Assembly (NCBI GenBank): GCA_963932465.1
Contig: OZ010798.1
Span: forward strand, 17,964,981 to 18,028,980
DNA: 64,000 bases
From: Maratus speciosus
Lineage: Eukaryota > Arthropoda > Arachnida > Araneae > Salticidae
Reading direction: 5' to 3'
Below are positions 45,080-58,123 of the stretch, piece after piece. Under the pieces are notes generated by a model, which was given only the letters and a program-made list of their open reading frames with translations, made no database searches and was not told the DNA's origin. The position numbers were made by a program, and so were the translations under genes. Position 1 is the stretch's first letter. Each line of letters starts with the position of its first letter.

Positions 45080-46490
45080 ATGCACAATAGAACTACGAAA
45101 AATCAAGAAAAGTATACAAAAATCGCTAGCACGGAGCCCCTTTACCGCGCAATATTTCCAAATTCAAGGAGAACCTGTTGGCCAAAGCCAAAAACAAGCA
45201 CAAACATTTTGGTTCAATTGTATGCATAATTTTATACGCTGTTCGATGGTACAATAATGAAAATGGCACAGAGATCGGAATTATAGCGCCCCCTTCTTTC
45301 GGAATTTTTTCAAGTTCAGGGAGGACTTGTTTGCCATAGCCAGAAACATGCACAAAAAATTTGGTTCAATTATATGGATAACTTCATACACTTTTCGATG
45401 GTACAATAATGAAAATGGTACAGACATCGCTATTATAGTGCCCCCTTCCGGCAGAATTTTTCCAAATTCAGGGAGGACCTTCGTGACATGACCAAAAATA
45501 AACACATAAAATTTGGTTCAATTCTATGCATAACTTCATATACTTTTCGGCGGTACAATATTCAAAATGGCACAAAAATTGTACAAAAATCGCTATTACA
45601 GCGCCCTCTACGAGCGATTTTTTTACAAATTAAGGGAGGACCTCCTTGCCATAGCCAAGAACTTAAAATTTTTTTGGTTCAATTCTATGCATAACTTCAT
45701 ACACTTTTCGATGGTGCAATATTCAAAATCGCACAAAAATCGCTATTACAGCGCCCCCTAACGGCGAATTTTTTGCAAATTCATGGAGGACCTGCTTGCC
45801 ATATCCAAAAACTTAAAATAAAAATTTGGTTTAATTCTATGCATAACTTCATACACTTTTGGACGGTACAATATTCAAAATCGCACAAAAATTGCTATTA
45901 CAGCGCCCCCTACCGGCGAATTTTTTCCAAATTCAGGGAGGACCTGCTTGCCATAGCCAAAAATTTAAAATAAAAATTTGGTTTAATTCTATGCATAACT
46001 TCATACACTTTTGGACGGTACAATATTCAAAATCGCACAAAAATCGCTATTACAGCGCTCCCTACCTGCGAATTTTTTCCAAATTCAGGGAGGACCTGCT
46101 TGTCATATCCAAAAACTTAAACTAAAAATTTGGTTCAATTCTATGCATAACTCCATACACTTTTGGATGGTACAATATTCAAAATCGCACAAAAAAGGTT
46201 ATATCAACGCCCCCTACCGGCGAATTTTTTCCAAATTCCGGGAGGACCTGCTTGCCATAGCCAAAAACTTATAATAAAATTTTGGTTTAATTCTATACAT
46301 AACTTCATACACTTTTTGATGGTACAATGGCGACAGACAGACGGACACACAGACAGACAGACATTTTCTATAAACATGTTTTTTGGAATCTCTGACCCCT
46401 AAAACATGCAAATCCGTCGAAAACCGGAAGTCGAAAAAAATTTCGAATACAATACTTTCTTCTATTGAAGATAGAAGAAAGTAAAAATTA
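45080..46490. repeat. Helentron-like repeat, copy 2, with 152-bp tandem units
   Basis: Eight or so units; the last ones repeat at exactly 152 bp (ATGGTACAATATTCAAAATCGC at about 45711, 45864, 46016 and 46168). Each holds AGCGCCCCCTA, CAAATTCAGGGAGGACCTG and TTCTATGCATAACTTCATAC. The array is followed by GACAGACAGACGGACACACA and ends with the hairpin ACTTTCTTCTAT-TGAAG-ATAGAAGAAAGT. In reverse orientation this is the same architecture as copy 3. The frames across it are repeat by-products. Confidence 0.65.
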
Positions 46491-46551
46491 GGGGTAGTAG
46501 AAGTTAATTTAAACCTTGCAGGAAAACTATAACGATTACGCTAGGTCACGT

Positions 46552-46785
46552 AGTTGTGAGAAAATCGCCTTTTACCGTTACACACAAATTTCGATTTGCG
46601 GGCATTCATCAAAGGAGTTGAGGAGCGCTGGAGGTACCTATCGTCGCAGAAGTATGAAAGGGTTGTGGTTAATGATTTTCGAAATAAATTGTTGGTAATT
46701 AGCCCTCATATTAAACCTCAAAGATACGGACGGTTCGGACATACAGAAAGACAAGGGCGGCGTATTCTATGCGCCATCGGCTTTT
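46552..46785 (+). other. Open frame of unknown nature
   Basis: Frame from about 46559 reads ENRLLPLHTNFDLRAFIKG, VEERWRYLSSQKYERVVVND, FRNKLLVISPHIKPQRYGRF and on to a stop at 46785-46787. A second frame from CAG/GAA (46531) is also open for 53 codons. GC content and amino-acid mix are more coding-like than the surroundings. No ATG is in the longer frame. I do not recognise it; a degenerate transposon ORF or an exon are both possible. Confidence 0.3.
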
Positions 46786-46789
46786 AAAG

Positions 46790-47019
46790 CTTAGGTAACA
46801 ACTTTTAATGATATATTTGTGTAATGGAATGCGCAGTTACTAATTCGTATATTTATTTTATAGAACCCTCTGTGCTCGAGTAATACTCGCACTTGACCGG
46901 TTTATTATTGATTATGGAGTGCATAATGTTTAGTTCATTTACAAAGACACACAAAATAATTTGCTTGCAGAACTAACTATAATCAATAAATAGCATAAAT
47001 TTTTGTGGTAATTTTGTTC
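46790..47019. other. Unassigned spacer
   Basis: No feature seen. Confidence 0.4.
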
Positions 47020-47444
47020 TAAGACTCTTCTCAACTGCTCTGCCCAACAAGCGCAAAACGTTTTGACACATTTACAAATTCATTTTTTAACAGAAAGATA
47101 TAAAATTGGAAAGCCTGACCATGGAAGCAATTTGGAATAGAACTGTGTTTTCCATTTTTTTATACATAAATTACCTATTGAGTTATAAGCGATTTTGATC
47201 ATGTGACAAACACGTTTTTCACAATTTCTTGAGTGGATATTCTTCTTTTGCACGGAAATTCAATTCAAAACGCCTACTTTGACACTTTTTTTCTGAAAGA
47301 TCTATTGCGTTTACAAAAAAACCGGAAAAAACAGCTCAATGACATAGTTTCTGAACAACAAAACCTGCTAGTTTCATGCTTTTCCGAACAAAAATAAATT
47401 AAAACTTATGTCATAAAGTTGCCCTTTTGGATTTGAGAACATCC
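47020..47444. mobile_element. TTAA-type MITE, copy of the 14478-16701 host
   Basis: Matches the 14478-16701 element without its three inserts (CAAGCGCAAA, GAGTTATAAGCGATTTTGA, CATAAAGTTGCCCTTTTGG). TTAA follows at 47445-47448; the left TTAA is mutated. Confidence 0.6.
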
Positions 47445-47639
47445 TTAACAGTTTTTTACCGTATATTGCATTGGGTATATGCAAAAGTAAGTTGCGTTTT
47501 TCTAGAAGATGGGGTAAGTGTTCTTATATGTATTGTGTGAATCTAGTAATACATGCTTTAGAAAAGTCTCTTCATAACCTTCAAAAGGAAGTATTTATGA
47601 CATTTGATTAAAATGTAAGCAACATAGCTTTTTATTCCA

Positions 47640-47912
47640 CTTAAAATGGATAGTTTTGTGCCAAATAATCGGCATTTGCTGAAAGTTTTGATATTACTTT
47701 TATAATTTAAAGAAAAACGCTGCTGAAAGTCATCGTTTACTAGTAGAAGCTTACGGTGAACATGCTTTTTCTAAAAGTACAGAACGCTAATTTAGAAATT
47801 GCAAGTATTATTGGATGCAGACACAAATGCACAATGCAACAAGAATTGGCAGATGCATCAAATGTTGATCAATCCGTTGTCAGTAGATATCTACATAGAA
47901 TAAACATGTAAT
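47640..47912 (+). pseudogene. mariner transposase N-terminal relic
   Basis: Reads MDSFVPNNRHLLKVLILLL, a one-base break, then NLKKNAAESHRLLVEAYGEH and AFSKSTER, a deletion, then ATQEELADASNVDQSVVSRY and LHRI. This is the paired helix-turn-helix start of a mariner transposase. The linker between the two helix sets and the whole catalytic core are missing. Confidence 0.75.
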
Positions 47913-48646
47913 AACGTACAGGGGTCTCGCTAGGAAGGAGGGCGGGGGAGTCTCTCTCCCCAAAACGTTCACGAATGCTATTACACTTGGCAAATTTACA
48001 AACTTAATTGGCAAATTTGTTTAAAACTTTAATAAAAATTATACTACACTTTCTATTTCTGATAGACTTGCCAAAAGTTACAAATTAAATTAGGAATATT
48101 ATTAAACTTTATACAAATAAGAAGTATATTACATTTTCTAACTGTGGTAATTCTGCAAAATTATAAAACTAGTTGGCAAATACCGAAATTTGACTTCGCA
48201 ATTTAAGATCTCCCCCCCCCCCCCACAAAAATAAATAAATAAATAAAGAGTTTTAGCGATGGCCTTGATAACATAATTAAACATGTAATTTTAAACAAAA
48301 AACGGAACTTACATTTGTATATAACCCAATAACTGAAAAAAATAATTACACTGTTGTAGCAAATGGATGAGCATTTAAGAGTTAAAAGACCCGCTAAAAA
48401 CTGAATACAAACACTCTTGTATTGTGAATAAATGACATGTAAAAACAACAAAAAGCAAAGTAAAAATAGTAAACACCTAGTATGAAATTGATTAAAGACT
48501 TCATAAAGAATTCTTTCAATTAAAAATGCAATATAAAAGTTAATGAAACAGGAGCAGTATATTACTTTTCTGTTATGGTTTGTTTATTTTATTTCTTTAA
48601 TTTCGTTGTAAAAGTAAGGGGAATTTCTTTATGAAGATATGAAACA
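47913..48646. other. Unassigned stretch with hAT-like start
   Basis: CAGGGGTCTCGCTAGG (47920) followed by G-rich sequence looks like a lone hAT-type end, and a C-run is at 48209-48224. No gene seen. Confidence 0.35.
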
Positions 48647-50230
48647 CAGTGGCGTAGCTACAGATTCAGCGCCCTGGAGCAAGTTAAGTTTGTGCGCCCT
48701 TTTGTCACTTAAAAAAGTTCTGCGTAATTTAGTTTTGAAATTTAAAATTCATATACTATTCTTAATTCGATTTAAAATTTACTTTTATTTGAAAGTCAAA
48801 GTATTTTAACAACGTATTAAATACAAATAATTAAAAGTAAAAAAAAAAAAAATGAAATGTTTAAGTCCGGAGTACCTACCAATATTTTCTGCGAATCAGC
48901 GGGGGGGGGGGGGGGGGGGATTTTTATTTTAAAAGCGCCAATGGGCCTGTACAATCTACTGCCCTTAATATCTGTTTTTCTTTTCAAAAGTTTTGAAGCA
49001 TTGTTGAACAATATGAAAACACACTATTGTCACGATTTATATATAAATATATTTTTTTTTTTACTTTTTACATATAGATGAAGTACGTTTTCTATTTTTA
49101 GTACCAGAAAATACTAAAATTTCATAAAATTCAAAATGTACTAACTCAGTAAGTTTTGGTCGTACAAAAGAGAATTCTTTATTATTTTATCTGCTAAAGT
49201 ACGGAGAAAATTTTTTAGATATAACGTATGGATCCAAGGGACCGAAAAAAATGTAAATCTCGTAACTTTTTAAAAATAACTATTTTGACACAAATTACTT
49301 TTAAAAGGATGAAGACACTTTTCTCCAGGGAGGATTTCTGTGGCTCCGAAGGGGGCGGGGGATTGCACTTTTTGACCATTGAAAACACAAAATCTCAGAT
49401 CTTCCGAGGACCATCTCATTGCTCCGAGTGGAGTGTCCCCTCTCCCGAGCCACCCCTGAATTCAGCACTGAGAACAACGTTGAAACTCTTTTACTATTAG
49501 AACTATATTTCTACAACTAATGGTTTAGAAAATTAGCCAATGGGCAACGATAAAAGTTGACACCGGGCTTCTCACTGGCTTTTGAACCAGCTAAATTCAA
49601 ATGACACAGAAAAAGTTTAATCGTACAATAACATCATTGAGATTGTCACCGAAAGAAAAAAAAACATCTCTTGCAATTTGGCGATTTCAGTCTTTAGTTT
49701 TCTCGCCAAATGAATCATTTTGGCGCAGTGGCGATCGGCAGCGAGAACCCTGATTGACACCAATTATTCACGACTGCAGTTTTTACTTTCTATACACATA
49801 CAATGCAAAGAAGGAAATAGGAAAGTGTATACAATGCAAAGAAGGAAATAGGAAAGTATTGTAATCATAATAAAAATAAATGAAAATAATGGTATATTTT
49901 TGCATTTTCAAATACTTGAATCTGTTCTCACAATTTTTATAACCATTCAAGATGTATGTGTGTATGTATGCGTGTATGCTAAAATTTCCTCACGTTTTTA
50001 GATTCCCAGAGCTTGATTTGATGTGTTTTTAAAGATGTGAGCGGTTATGTTATAAATTTGTATGAATTGCAATATTTTCGAAAAAATCGGCGGATGGTTT
50101 TGGTATCTAAACTATTTTTGAACCATTGAGTGACGATAACTGATGGACACTTTCTCTTATACCTCAATTAAATTATTTTTATTGCTCACGTTTATCTTAT
50201 ATCTATACAGGCAACGTTTCACCACACAGA

Positions 50231-50395
50231 CAGTGGCAGCTCGACAACGGGTTCACAATCACCTCACTACCAATTATTTCAGAAAAAAAATTCTCATTTT
50301 TTAATCGTTGAAAATTCCCCGATTAAAAACAGAACAAATTTTATTTACAAATTCTGGTATAAAAGTGATTGTGAACCCTTGAAGAGCCGCTAGTG
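50231..50395. mobile_element. 165-bp hAT-like MITE
   Basis: CAGTGGCAGCTCGACAACGG at the left, inverted CACTAGCGGCTCTTCAAGG at the right, both followed by GTTCACAATCAC. No clear target duplication. Confidence 0.5.
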
Positions 50396-52412
50396 TATGA
50401 AGGGTCGGACTAGGTCATTGCCAAATACGCAGACGTTGGATTTTTGGAGGCGCAACATTTTAGAAACTCATTGTTTTATCAACTTGCTAGTAGAAACCAA
50501 TAATACCCATTATCATTCCAGTTTTTTTGCGGGAAGGGGGGTGCTTTTTCAACTTCTGAATTGAATCCGAAATTGAAAGTGCCCTTAGAAAAAAAAAAAT
50601 CGAAACAGTATACACATAACCATTTAAACGTCAACCTCCTCAACTTTCTATTGAAAAATATCTTTAAAAAATATTGAAATGTAAATGAGAAATTCGTAAT
50701 GAGCGCTGTCATTGTTTAACATTAGCTTGCGAGTGGCTGGTTTAGGGTTCTAAGTGTACAGAATTTATAGTACTAAATAGGAATGTTATTATTAATAAAA
50801 CCTATTTTAAACCTTTTCTGGAGCGGTCAGGATAGAAACTCTTAATGATGCTAATAAAACGTGTAAATATTATTAATTTGCTTTTAAAGCAAAGTATCTT
50901 TAAAATAGATTTTTATGCAATAAACTCTGTCTAAAGCTCTGTGTTAGACATATTTCCGTCTTATGCAGAATCCGCTTTAGGCAGAATGTATAAAAATACC
51001 CCTAACAACAGGGGCGTAAACAGAACCTTGAAAAGGCGCCACGTTGAGCGCTGTTTTCATGTAAGAAAATAGCTGACCGCCGTTCTGATTATCACATTTA
51101 TATATAATATTCAAACAGTCTCATTTTCATATTAAAATGTAATTCTTAACATAAAATACGTTTGACTTATCTTTTCTTTGCAGAAAATATTCTTTATAAA
51201 CATTTTTTGTTCAACAATCACAAAAATCAGCATAATAAACATTTAGAGGAAATTACAATCACAGCAATGTACGAATACACGAAGCCTAAACATTTCAAAC
51301 AAATACTTAATAAATGATTTTGCAACAAACTAATAAAAAGTTTTTTTTGAAATAGAGCTCTTTGGTGCTAGACAGGCTGAAAATTGCAGGGACAGATCAT
51401 GTCGCCATTGGTAACGGACAGAATTATAGAATATACATTAGGTTTTAAAAGATTTAAATGGTCCTCTGAAACAAAGAAACTTTCAAGGAAAAAAAATTAA
51501 ATTCTTCTGCTTTGCAAGGGAAAAAAATGATCAATAATAAAAAGCTTCTAAAAAGTGAATTTTTTTAAAATTATTAAATAGCTTAAGGCTGTTTAAATGT
51601 AATACTTCTAGCATATTTTGTAACTATTAACTTCACCTAAGGGGGTGCGCAACTTTACCTGATTTAGGGCACACCGACCCGCATATCAATTGTCCAGTGG
51701 GCCAGCCTGAGCCTACCAGACTGTGAAATGTAAAATAAATCCTTCTTTTTTATTTATTTATGGGCCTTGTTTCAGTACGGGCGAAATGAAAATTTGTTGA
51801 AAATTATCTCTTGGAAGTGCACGTTTTCTTTAAATCACGAGGTCTTTATCACCAGTGGAAATATTTCACCTGTCTATAAAACTAAGATCTAAGTTTTTAT
51901 TCATTATCATACTGTTTTGAACACACAGTATTTTGTTAGCTGTTCGGAAAGTTGAATGGAGTTACTCAAGGTTTTTTTTTTTTTTTTCATTTTATAATTC
52001 AAAAATTCATTGTCCACTAATATGCGATATCGGATGGATCAGAGCCTGTGATTACGGTCTAAGCAAAACTCACATTACTATCTTCGAAAAATACCTTTCG
52101 GCTTATTTAATCCTAAAATTCTACGATTAAATAAGATTTAATGCGTAAAAATACATTTAGAGAAAAGTTGTGTAAATTTGAATGGGCGATAACCAGGTCC
52201 TAAGAAACACTGAATTTGATACTTAACTTTCTCTCTCTCTTTAAAAGAAGATGCTTATCAATTCCGCATTTGAGATTTACTTTTTTTTTCGAAATCTCAA
52301 AAATAATTTGGCCGCTGCCCCCTCCCTCCCTTTATATTTTGTAGCTGTGGACTGATGCGAAATATGCCTAATTCTTATTGTTTTGTAATCTGTATTGATG
52401 CATGTTTAGTTT

Positions 52413-52413
<1 letters not shown>

Positions 52414-52487
<74 letters not shown>

Positions 52488-52517
52488 CTTCAAAAGTTTT
52501 TTTTTTTTTTTTTTTTT
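52414..52517. repeat. (CA)n, A-run and T-run cluster
   Basis: (CA)14, then about 42 A, then a T-run at 52498-52517. Length is unreliable in any assembly. Confidence 0.85.
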
Positions 52518-53196
52518 GTAAAATGGTCAATAATTTTCTTTAACTTGTCAAACTATTGTTTGTCTTTTTTGGGAAACCTTAAAATAATAATATCTAATTA
52601 AATCTTAAAATAGCTAAGGCATTGCTGTTGCAATCGTAAATATGGGTTTAGCAGCGGTGACTTCTTTGGCTTCCATTTTTTCCCGTACAATAATCATCAT
52701 GATAAATTTCTAAATCATTTTCAATATAAATGTACCAGGAGGATAATGGTTCAGAAACAGTGGTAGCCAATAAGGTGACCGGGGATAGCCCTATAAATAA
52801 GCTTCAATTACTTTAAGATTTGAAAATCTTCAACTGTCGCCTACTTAAAAGTTACAGAAAAAAAAATCAGACATGCTGAAAAGATGTTGGGGAAGCTACT
52901 TAAGGTTGAAATATGGAATGAATTAAAACTTCGCGAATAAAAATAATTTCTTTTTACTGTGTATAAAAAAATATTTTAAACAGAAATAGCATAGGTTAAA
53001 CACTAAGTAAAATATCATATAGGAATAAGCTGATTGTAACAAGATTCCTCCATTACATATGATTAATAATGATAAAAATATGTAAATATTTTAAATTTTT
53101 TTCATTTTGCTCTTCCTAATTTTGCGCCCTTAGAATTCGTGCGCCTGGAGCAGGTTGCTCCAACTGCTCCACGGTAGCTACGCCCCTGATGAAACA

Positions 53197-53506
53197 GCTT
53201 CAAGCTGATCATCTAGTTCTAAAAATTGCCCTAAAAATTCTAAAAAGTCCTGAAAATTGGGGTCAAATGCTAATTTTCTGGATGATTCTTTGCCTTTATA
53301 AGAAAACGCATATTCTTCAATTTCTTGGTATCTGAATAAAATGTTTAAATTTTATATTTTTACAAATATTAATGCTTTTTTTTTTTTTTTTTTTTTTGTA
53401 TTTACAAATGAAAATGACTTCACAAAAGTATCAGAAAAGAGGTCATTTAGGATATGGGAAAATTCTTCAATATAAAAATTGCTTATTTAGAAATTTGACA
53501 CCCACC

Positions 53507-53537
<31 letters not shown>

Positions 53538-54116
53538 AAGAAAAATGCCACGAACCCCCTCTAAATGAAAAGCTGGATCTGCCCCTGAAATGAAATAACA
53601 AAGAACTGAAAAGGTTTTCTGTTTTAAACAAGTTTGTCTTTTAGCAGGCATAATTGTTTTTTTTCATTTTGTTTCAGAAAACTTGTAGAGATAAAATTTT
53701 CTCTAACAGAAAATGCCTTTTTGCTTGTCTAATACTTAGAGTACTGGCTAATAGACAGGATATGCCAGTTGCATATAATCGGATGCTACAAAAAATATGA
53801 CATCTGGAACCTCGTTCGCTGAAATGCTCGAACACATGGTCAAAGATCCAATTTTGTTTATCAGGCTAATATTTGACTTGTTTTTAATACTAAAGCCTTT
53901 TAATCAATCAGTTTGAAATTTGATTTTCATTTGAAATAGTGTATGCAAGGCGAATGTTTCTCTCTGGAAAAATTTCCAAGTATTAATAAGGTGTATACTT
54001 TTTAAATATGAATATTTTACAGCAATTTTATAAAAGAATCAATTTCGGAAACGAAGCATATATCAACGTGAAAGAATTAAAAAAAACTTTTTTCGTAATG
54101 ATGCGGGAGTGCTTTT
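53197..54116. other. Unassigned stretch, homopolymer-rich
   Basis: T-run (53374-53398) and A-run (53513-53539). CCACGAACCCCCTCTAAATG (53548) followed by GGATCTGCCCCTGAAATG looks like a lone hAT-type end. No gene seen. Confidence 0.4.
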
Positions 54117-55175
54117 CTCTTTTTACTTTCTTCTATCTTTGCAAGAAGAAAGTATTGGATTCATGAAAATTTTCGAATTCCGGTTTTCGACGGATTTACT
54201 CGTTTTAGAGGTCAGAGAACCCGAAAAACATGTTTTTGCAAAATGTCTGTGTGTGAGTCTGTCTGTGTGTATGTGACACAAATTTTGTGGGCGCTCTATC
54301 TCAAGAACTAATGCACGGAATTTAATAAACATTTATATTCAGTGAGTGTCTAATACAAATGGATGCTGATTAGTTTTTGGTGTAAATCGCTCAACAGGTG
54401 GCGCTGCTATGCTGCATTTATCACGATTTACGCAATAGCTCTATCTCAGGAACTAATGCACGGATTTTGATAAAAGTTCAGATTTAGTTAGTCCTTGATA
54501 TGAATGGATGCTGATAACGTTTTGGTGTAAATCGCCCAACAGGTGGCGCTGTTATGATGAATTTTGCAGGATTTACACGATTTCCCCAATAGCTCTATCT
54601 TAAGAACTAACGCACGGATTTTCATCAAACTTCAGATTCAGTTAGTCCTTGATATGACTTGCTACTGATTATGTGTTGATGTAAATCGCCCAACAGGTGG
54701 CGCTTCTGGGCTGCCTTTTTCACGATTGCCTCAATAGCTCTATCTATAGAACTAATGGACGAATTTTCATCTAACTTCAGATTTAGTTGTATGTTGGTAC
54801 AAATTGTTGTTAATTAGGTTTTGATGTTAATCACCCAATAGGTGGCGCTGCTATGCAGGAATTTTCACTATTTTCGCTATAGCTCTATCTCAAAAACTGA
54901 TGCACTGATTTTCTCCAAACTTCAGATTCAGTCAGACGTTGACATAAATTGTTGCTGATTAGGATTTGGTATAAATCACCCAATAGGTGGCGCTGCTAGG
55001 CAGCATTTTGCTGGATTTAGACGATTTCGGCGATAGTCATATCTCAAGAACTAATGCACGGAATTTCATATCTTTAGAATCCTCATGAGATGCATAGATT
55101 GTCATTTAATTTTGGCAGTGTGATAGCGAATTTTGAAGTATTAACATGTATGAGATAGAAGAAAGTTTTGGGATT
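54117..55175. repeat. Helentron-like repeat, copy 3 (most complete)
   Basis: Starts with ACTTTCTTCTATCTTTGCA-AGAAGAAAGT (a hairpin), then TTTTCGACGGATTTACTCG, GTCTGTGTGTGAGTCTGTC, then five to six units spaced 145 or 154 bp (ACTAATGCACGGA at 54307, 54452, 54606, 54751, 54896, 55050) carrying AACAGGTGGCGCTGCTATG. It ends with GAGATAGAAGAAAGTTTTGG. Copy 1 (4556) and copy 2 (45080, inverted) share this plan. Confidence 0.65.
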
Positions 55176-56526
55176 GGTACATCCGACTAGTTTCATTTTG
55201 GAACCAATTACGTTATAAATTAATGTAAAGTGTAGTGTAGATACATCCTTTCTTAAATTATACAGTCAAACAACAGCTTAAATCACATCCTTTATTTACA
55301 TGAATGATAAAAAATATCACAAAAAAATAATCCATGAGCTAGGCTTTCAAGGGAGAATTTTTAGTTACGAAATAAAATAATTACACTTAAACGGTATTGT
55401 AAAAAAAAATGTATGAGCAACTTGTATTAGCTAAGACTTTGTACTGTAAAAGATGTTTTCATGAACTCTTACAAATTGAATTAAAATAATTTATTTTTCC
55501 TGAATAAAATGAATGAACTTAATGAATAAAATAAATTAAAAGATCCATTTACCATTAAATTTTCTAAAGAATATATGTCACACGAAATTTTAAAATATAA
55601 ATTCCATTGAAATATTTTATTTATTGCTGAATTAATTAAATTATCTTTTTCCAGAAATCTAATATGTGATATAATGCATATTTTGGGGAGAACACCATTT
55701 TTGGTTAAAAAAACTATTACTTATTTTCTACACAAAACAAAATACAAATAAACAAGTAGTATACCTTAAAAAAATTATAGTCACAAGATTAATTACATTT
55801 GTAGCTAAGAAGTTTCATTTTTACTCAAAAGTAAGTATTGAATTCAACTTCTAATTTAAAATACCTGCATTTTCACATATAAAATTAGTAAAACAAAATG
55901 GTGATTTGTTACCATAATTCCATACATCCTGTGTTTAAAGATTACTATTTAGGCTAAGCATAAAAGCAGCATTTTTAATATAGTAAGCCGTATACTAAAT
56001 ATACAATCTAAATGGGGAATTTGCAGGCCCCGATTAACCTCTGAAGCAATGAGAAGAACAGTGCCATTTGGAGGTCTTCTTTCATTAGAGAAGAATTTCC
56101 CAAATTCAACATATCTGGAAATTCACCAATGCTGCAAATTTTCAAATTACTAAAAATTTTATATTATCGGATTATCTCGATTTTGATTGGTTGGACAAAC
56201 TGAGGAATTGTGATCATGTGGTTGAAACTGATCAATTTATCAAAAATTAATTTGATATGAAAGGTATTTTTATGAAATACTTTTAAATATATATATCCCC
56301 AATAGCAAGAGATATCGGCTAAATTTCGACCTAATACAAAAATTGTCGGTAAATGAACAGTAGTCGTATAGAGGGCTTCACACAATATCATTTGGGTGAA
56401 ATCTAGTGATTTCTCCACTAAATGTGGAAGACAAACTTCGGCAGGAAATTACATTAATGTTCGAAATCTACTATCGGTAAAATATGCTGAGTATATGATC
56501 GGCCCGTAATCCTAAAGTTATGAAAA
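55176..56526. other. AT-rich stretch, coding not resolved
   Basis: 56020-56150 is open in several frames on both strands, and 56164-56418 is open on minus (TIFVLGRNLADISCYWGYIY). The latter resembles 58290-58370 on plus (RPRIISCLGYTYEL), so these two may be arms of an old inverted element. I cannot assign a gene. Confidence 0.3.
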
Positions 56527-56760
56527 TTGAACCCTTTTACTGGGGTGTTATTGTTTGTCTCCGCCGTAAACATCCCCCCTGCAGTGATGGCAGAGGAAGT
56601 CTGTCACGTGAATAAAACTTTCCAATACCCTCCAAGATCTTATCTCACTCCCGCTCAAAATGCTTTCTCACTTTTGAAGGACATCATTTGTAAGCGGACA
56701 ATTCAAGGAAGAGGGAGAAAAAATACTTTGGCAGAAATGTTCTTTGATGAGAATAAATAA
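56527..56760 (+). CDS. ORF, possible DDE transposase tail
   Basis: 77 open codons to a TAA. The middle reads YPPRSYLTPAQNAFSLLKDI followed by a basic stretch (CKRTIQGRGRKN) and AEMFFDENK. This resembles the P-P-Y-S-P-x-L-N-P-I-E-N-x-F-S-x-L-K strand that carries the last catalytic Glu in IS630-type DDE transposases, with Gln where the Glu would be. No upstream catalytic region is seen. The similarity is short, so treat it as a hypothesis. Confidence 0.35.
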   Translation: MNPFTGVLLFVSAVNIPPAVMAEEVCHVNKTFQYPPRSYLTPAQNAFSLLKDIICKRTIQGRGRKNTLAEMFFDENK

Positions 56761-57599
56761 TTATTCACAAATCAGTAAACTTAGATCTCTTTAAAATGTG
56801 CAGATAGCAGGACAAGTATTGTAAAAGCAAACTAACAATTTAAAATCGTTTATTTTTTCCTTAAAAAAATAATTATCTATAAACATTCATACTTAAAAAT
56901 ATAATTTGATAAGTAGGACGTAATAAATTAATCTAATATCTATGAAATAAGTGGTTACAGATATTTGCTGTTGATTTAGATAGATAAATTGAAAATTATA
57001 TTATCAGAATTTAGATTATATCACGACAATAAATCTGAAAGTTAGACTATTACAGAAACAAACTATATTTGCTGTAAATCTATTTTGTTAATTGGGAATT
57101 AGATATTTCTGATTTAAAAATTAATTTTTTTGGAAATTATTCAGGTAAAATTTTGAAAAATTAAGAAAATAGAACGCTAGAACTGTAAATAAATGAAATA
57201 CGACATTTTAAAGAAAAAATTATGTAATGTAAATTATATTGTAAAGAAGTAGATGAACTTTTTTTTTCTTCCATAGTAATAAATTTAATTTTGTGCCTTT
57301 TAAAAGTTAAAAAAAAGTCTGAATATAGTATTTACCAAAATAATACTTTATATAATACCATAAGACGAAACGCAATATTTCACATTAATTCAAACATAAA
57401 ATATATTACATAAATATTAGCAAATGTATTATTTTTTTAAAAGTTTATATAATATATTTTAATACTTTAGATATTAAAAGAAGGAATAAATGCTATTTTT
57501 CATACATGCCCAGAGTATAATGATCAGTTTTAAAGGCTAAAATTTTCACACTTTGGACGCAATGTTAGATAAAAATATTTTACATTGTAAGATGAAAAA
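56761..57599. other. AT-rich stretch, no gene seen
   Basis: No feature seen. Confidence 0.4.
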
Positions 57600-58105
57600 A
57601 AATGTATAGTTAAAATGTATGAAAGTTCGTTTTAATTCAAATAATAAATATTGTTAAATGGAAATATTTTTCACTATAAGGTGCAAAAATATTTCTATAT
57701 CGAGGGTGTAACTAATTAAAACGTAAGAAATTTTGTTTCATTTAAAGACTAAATAATACTGTTGAATGATTTTGAAATGAAAATTACAATATAATTTACA
57801 ATTAATTATTCTATGTAAGATGCAAAAATATTTGTATATCAATAGTATGAGTTACTTATAAGTAAGAACGTAATTTTAAACTTTAAATATAGTGTTATCT
57901 GCAACTTACAACAGAAAATTAATTTTAAATTAAATTGCAAATTTCATTGTAAAATTATTTAACAGCAATAATTTGGCTTTAAAGAAACGAAAATTTCTTG
58001 CGTTTCAATTAGTTACACCCCCGAAATAAAAATACTTTTGCTTCTTCTGGTGAAAAATAACTCCATTTAACAATATTTATTATTTGAATCAAAACAGACT
58101 TTTTT
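57600..58105. repeat. Foldback, ~500 bp, ~120-bp arms
   Basis: ATTCAAATAATAAATATTGT (about 57637) and GGGTGTAACTAATTAAAACG pair, diverged, with GTTTCAATTAGTTACACCC and ACAATATTTATTATTTGAAT (about 58000-58090). It may be the centre of a larger inverted element reaching 56160 and 58380. Confidence 0.6.
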
Positions 58106-58123
58106 ACGTTTTAAATACTATAT

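Larger units (their letters stand above)
48647..53188. mobile_element. hAT-type element, 4.5 kb, perfect 8-bp target duplication
   Basis: CAGTGGCGTAGCTACAG at the left, inverted CAGGGGCGTAGCTACCG at the right. ATGAAACA is duplicated exactly at 48639-48646 and 53189-53196. The subterminal GCGCCCTGGAGCA / GCGCCTGGAGCAGG words mirror each other. I find no transposase in any frame. Long homopolymers (G 48901-48919, A 52443-52485, T 52498-52517) and a 165-bp MITE lie inside. Confidence 0.8.

Noticed and set aside
45859..46402. Series of overlapping 80-90-codon plus frames
   Set aside because: They restart every 152 bp with the satellite unit; repeat by-products.
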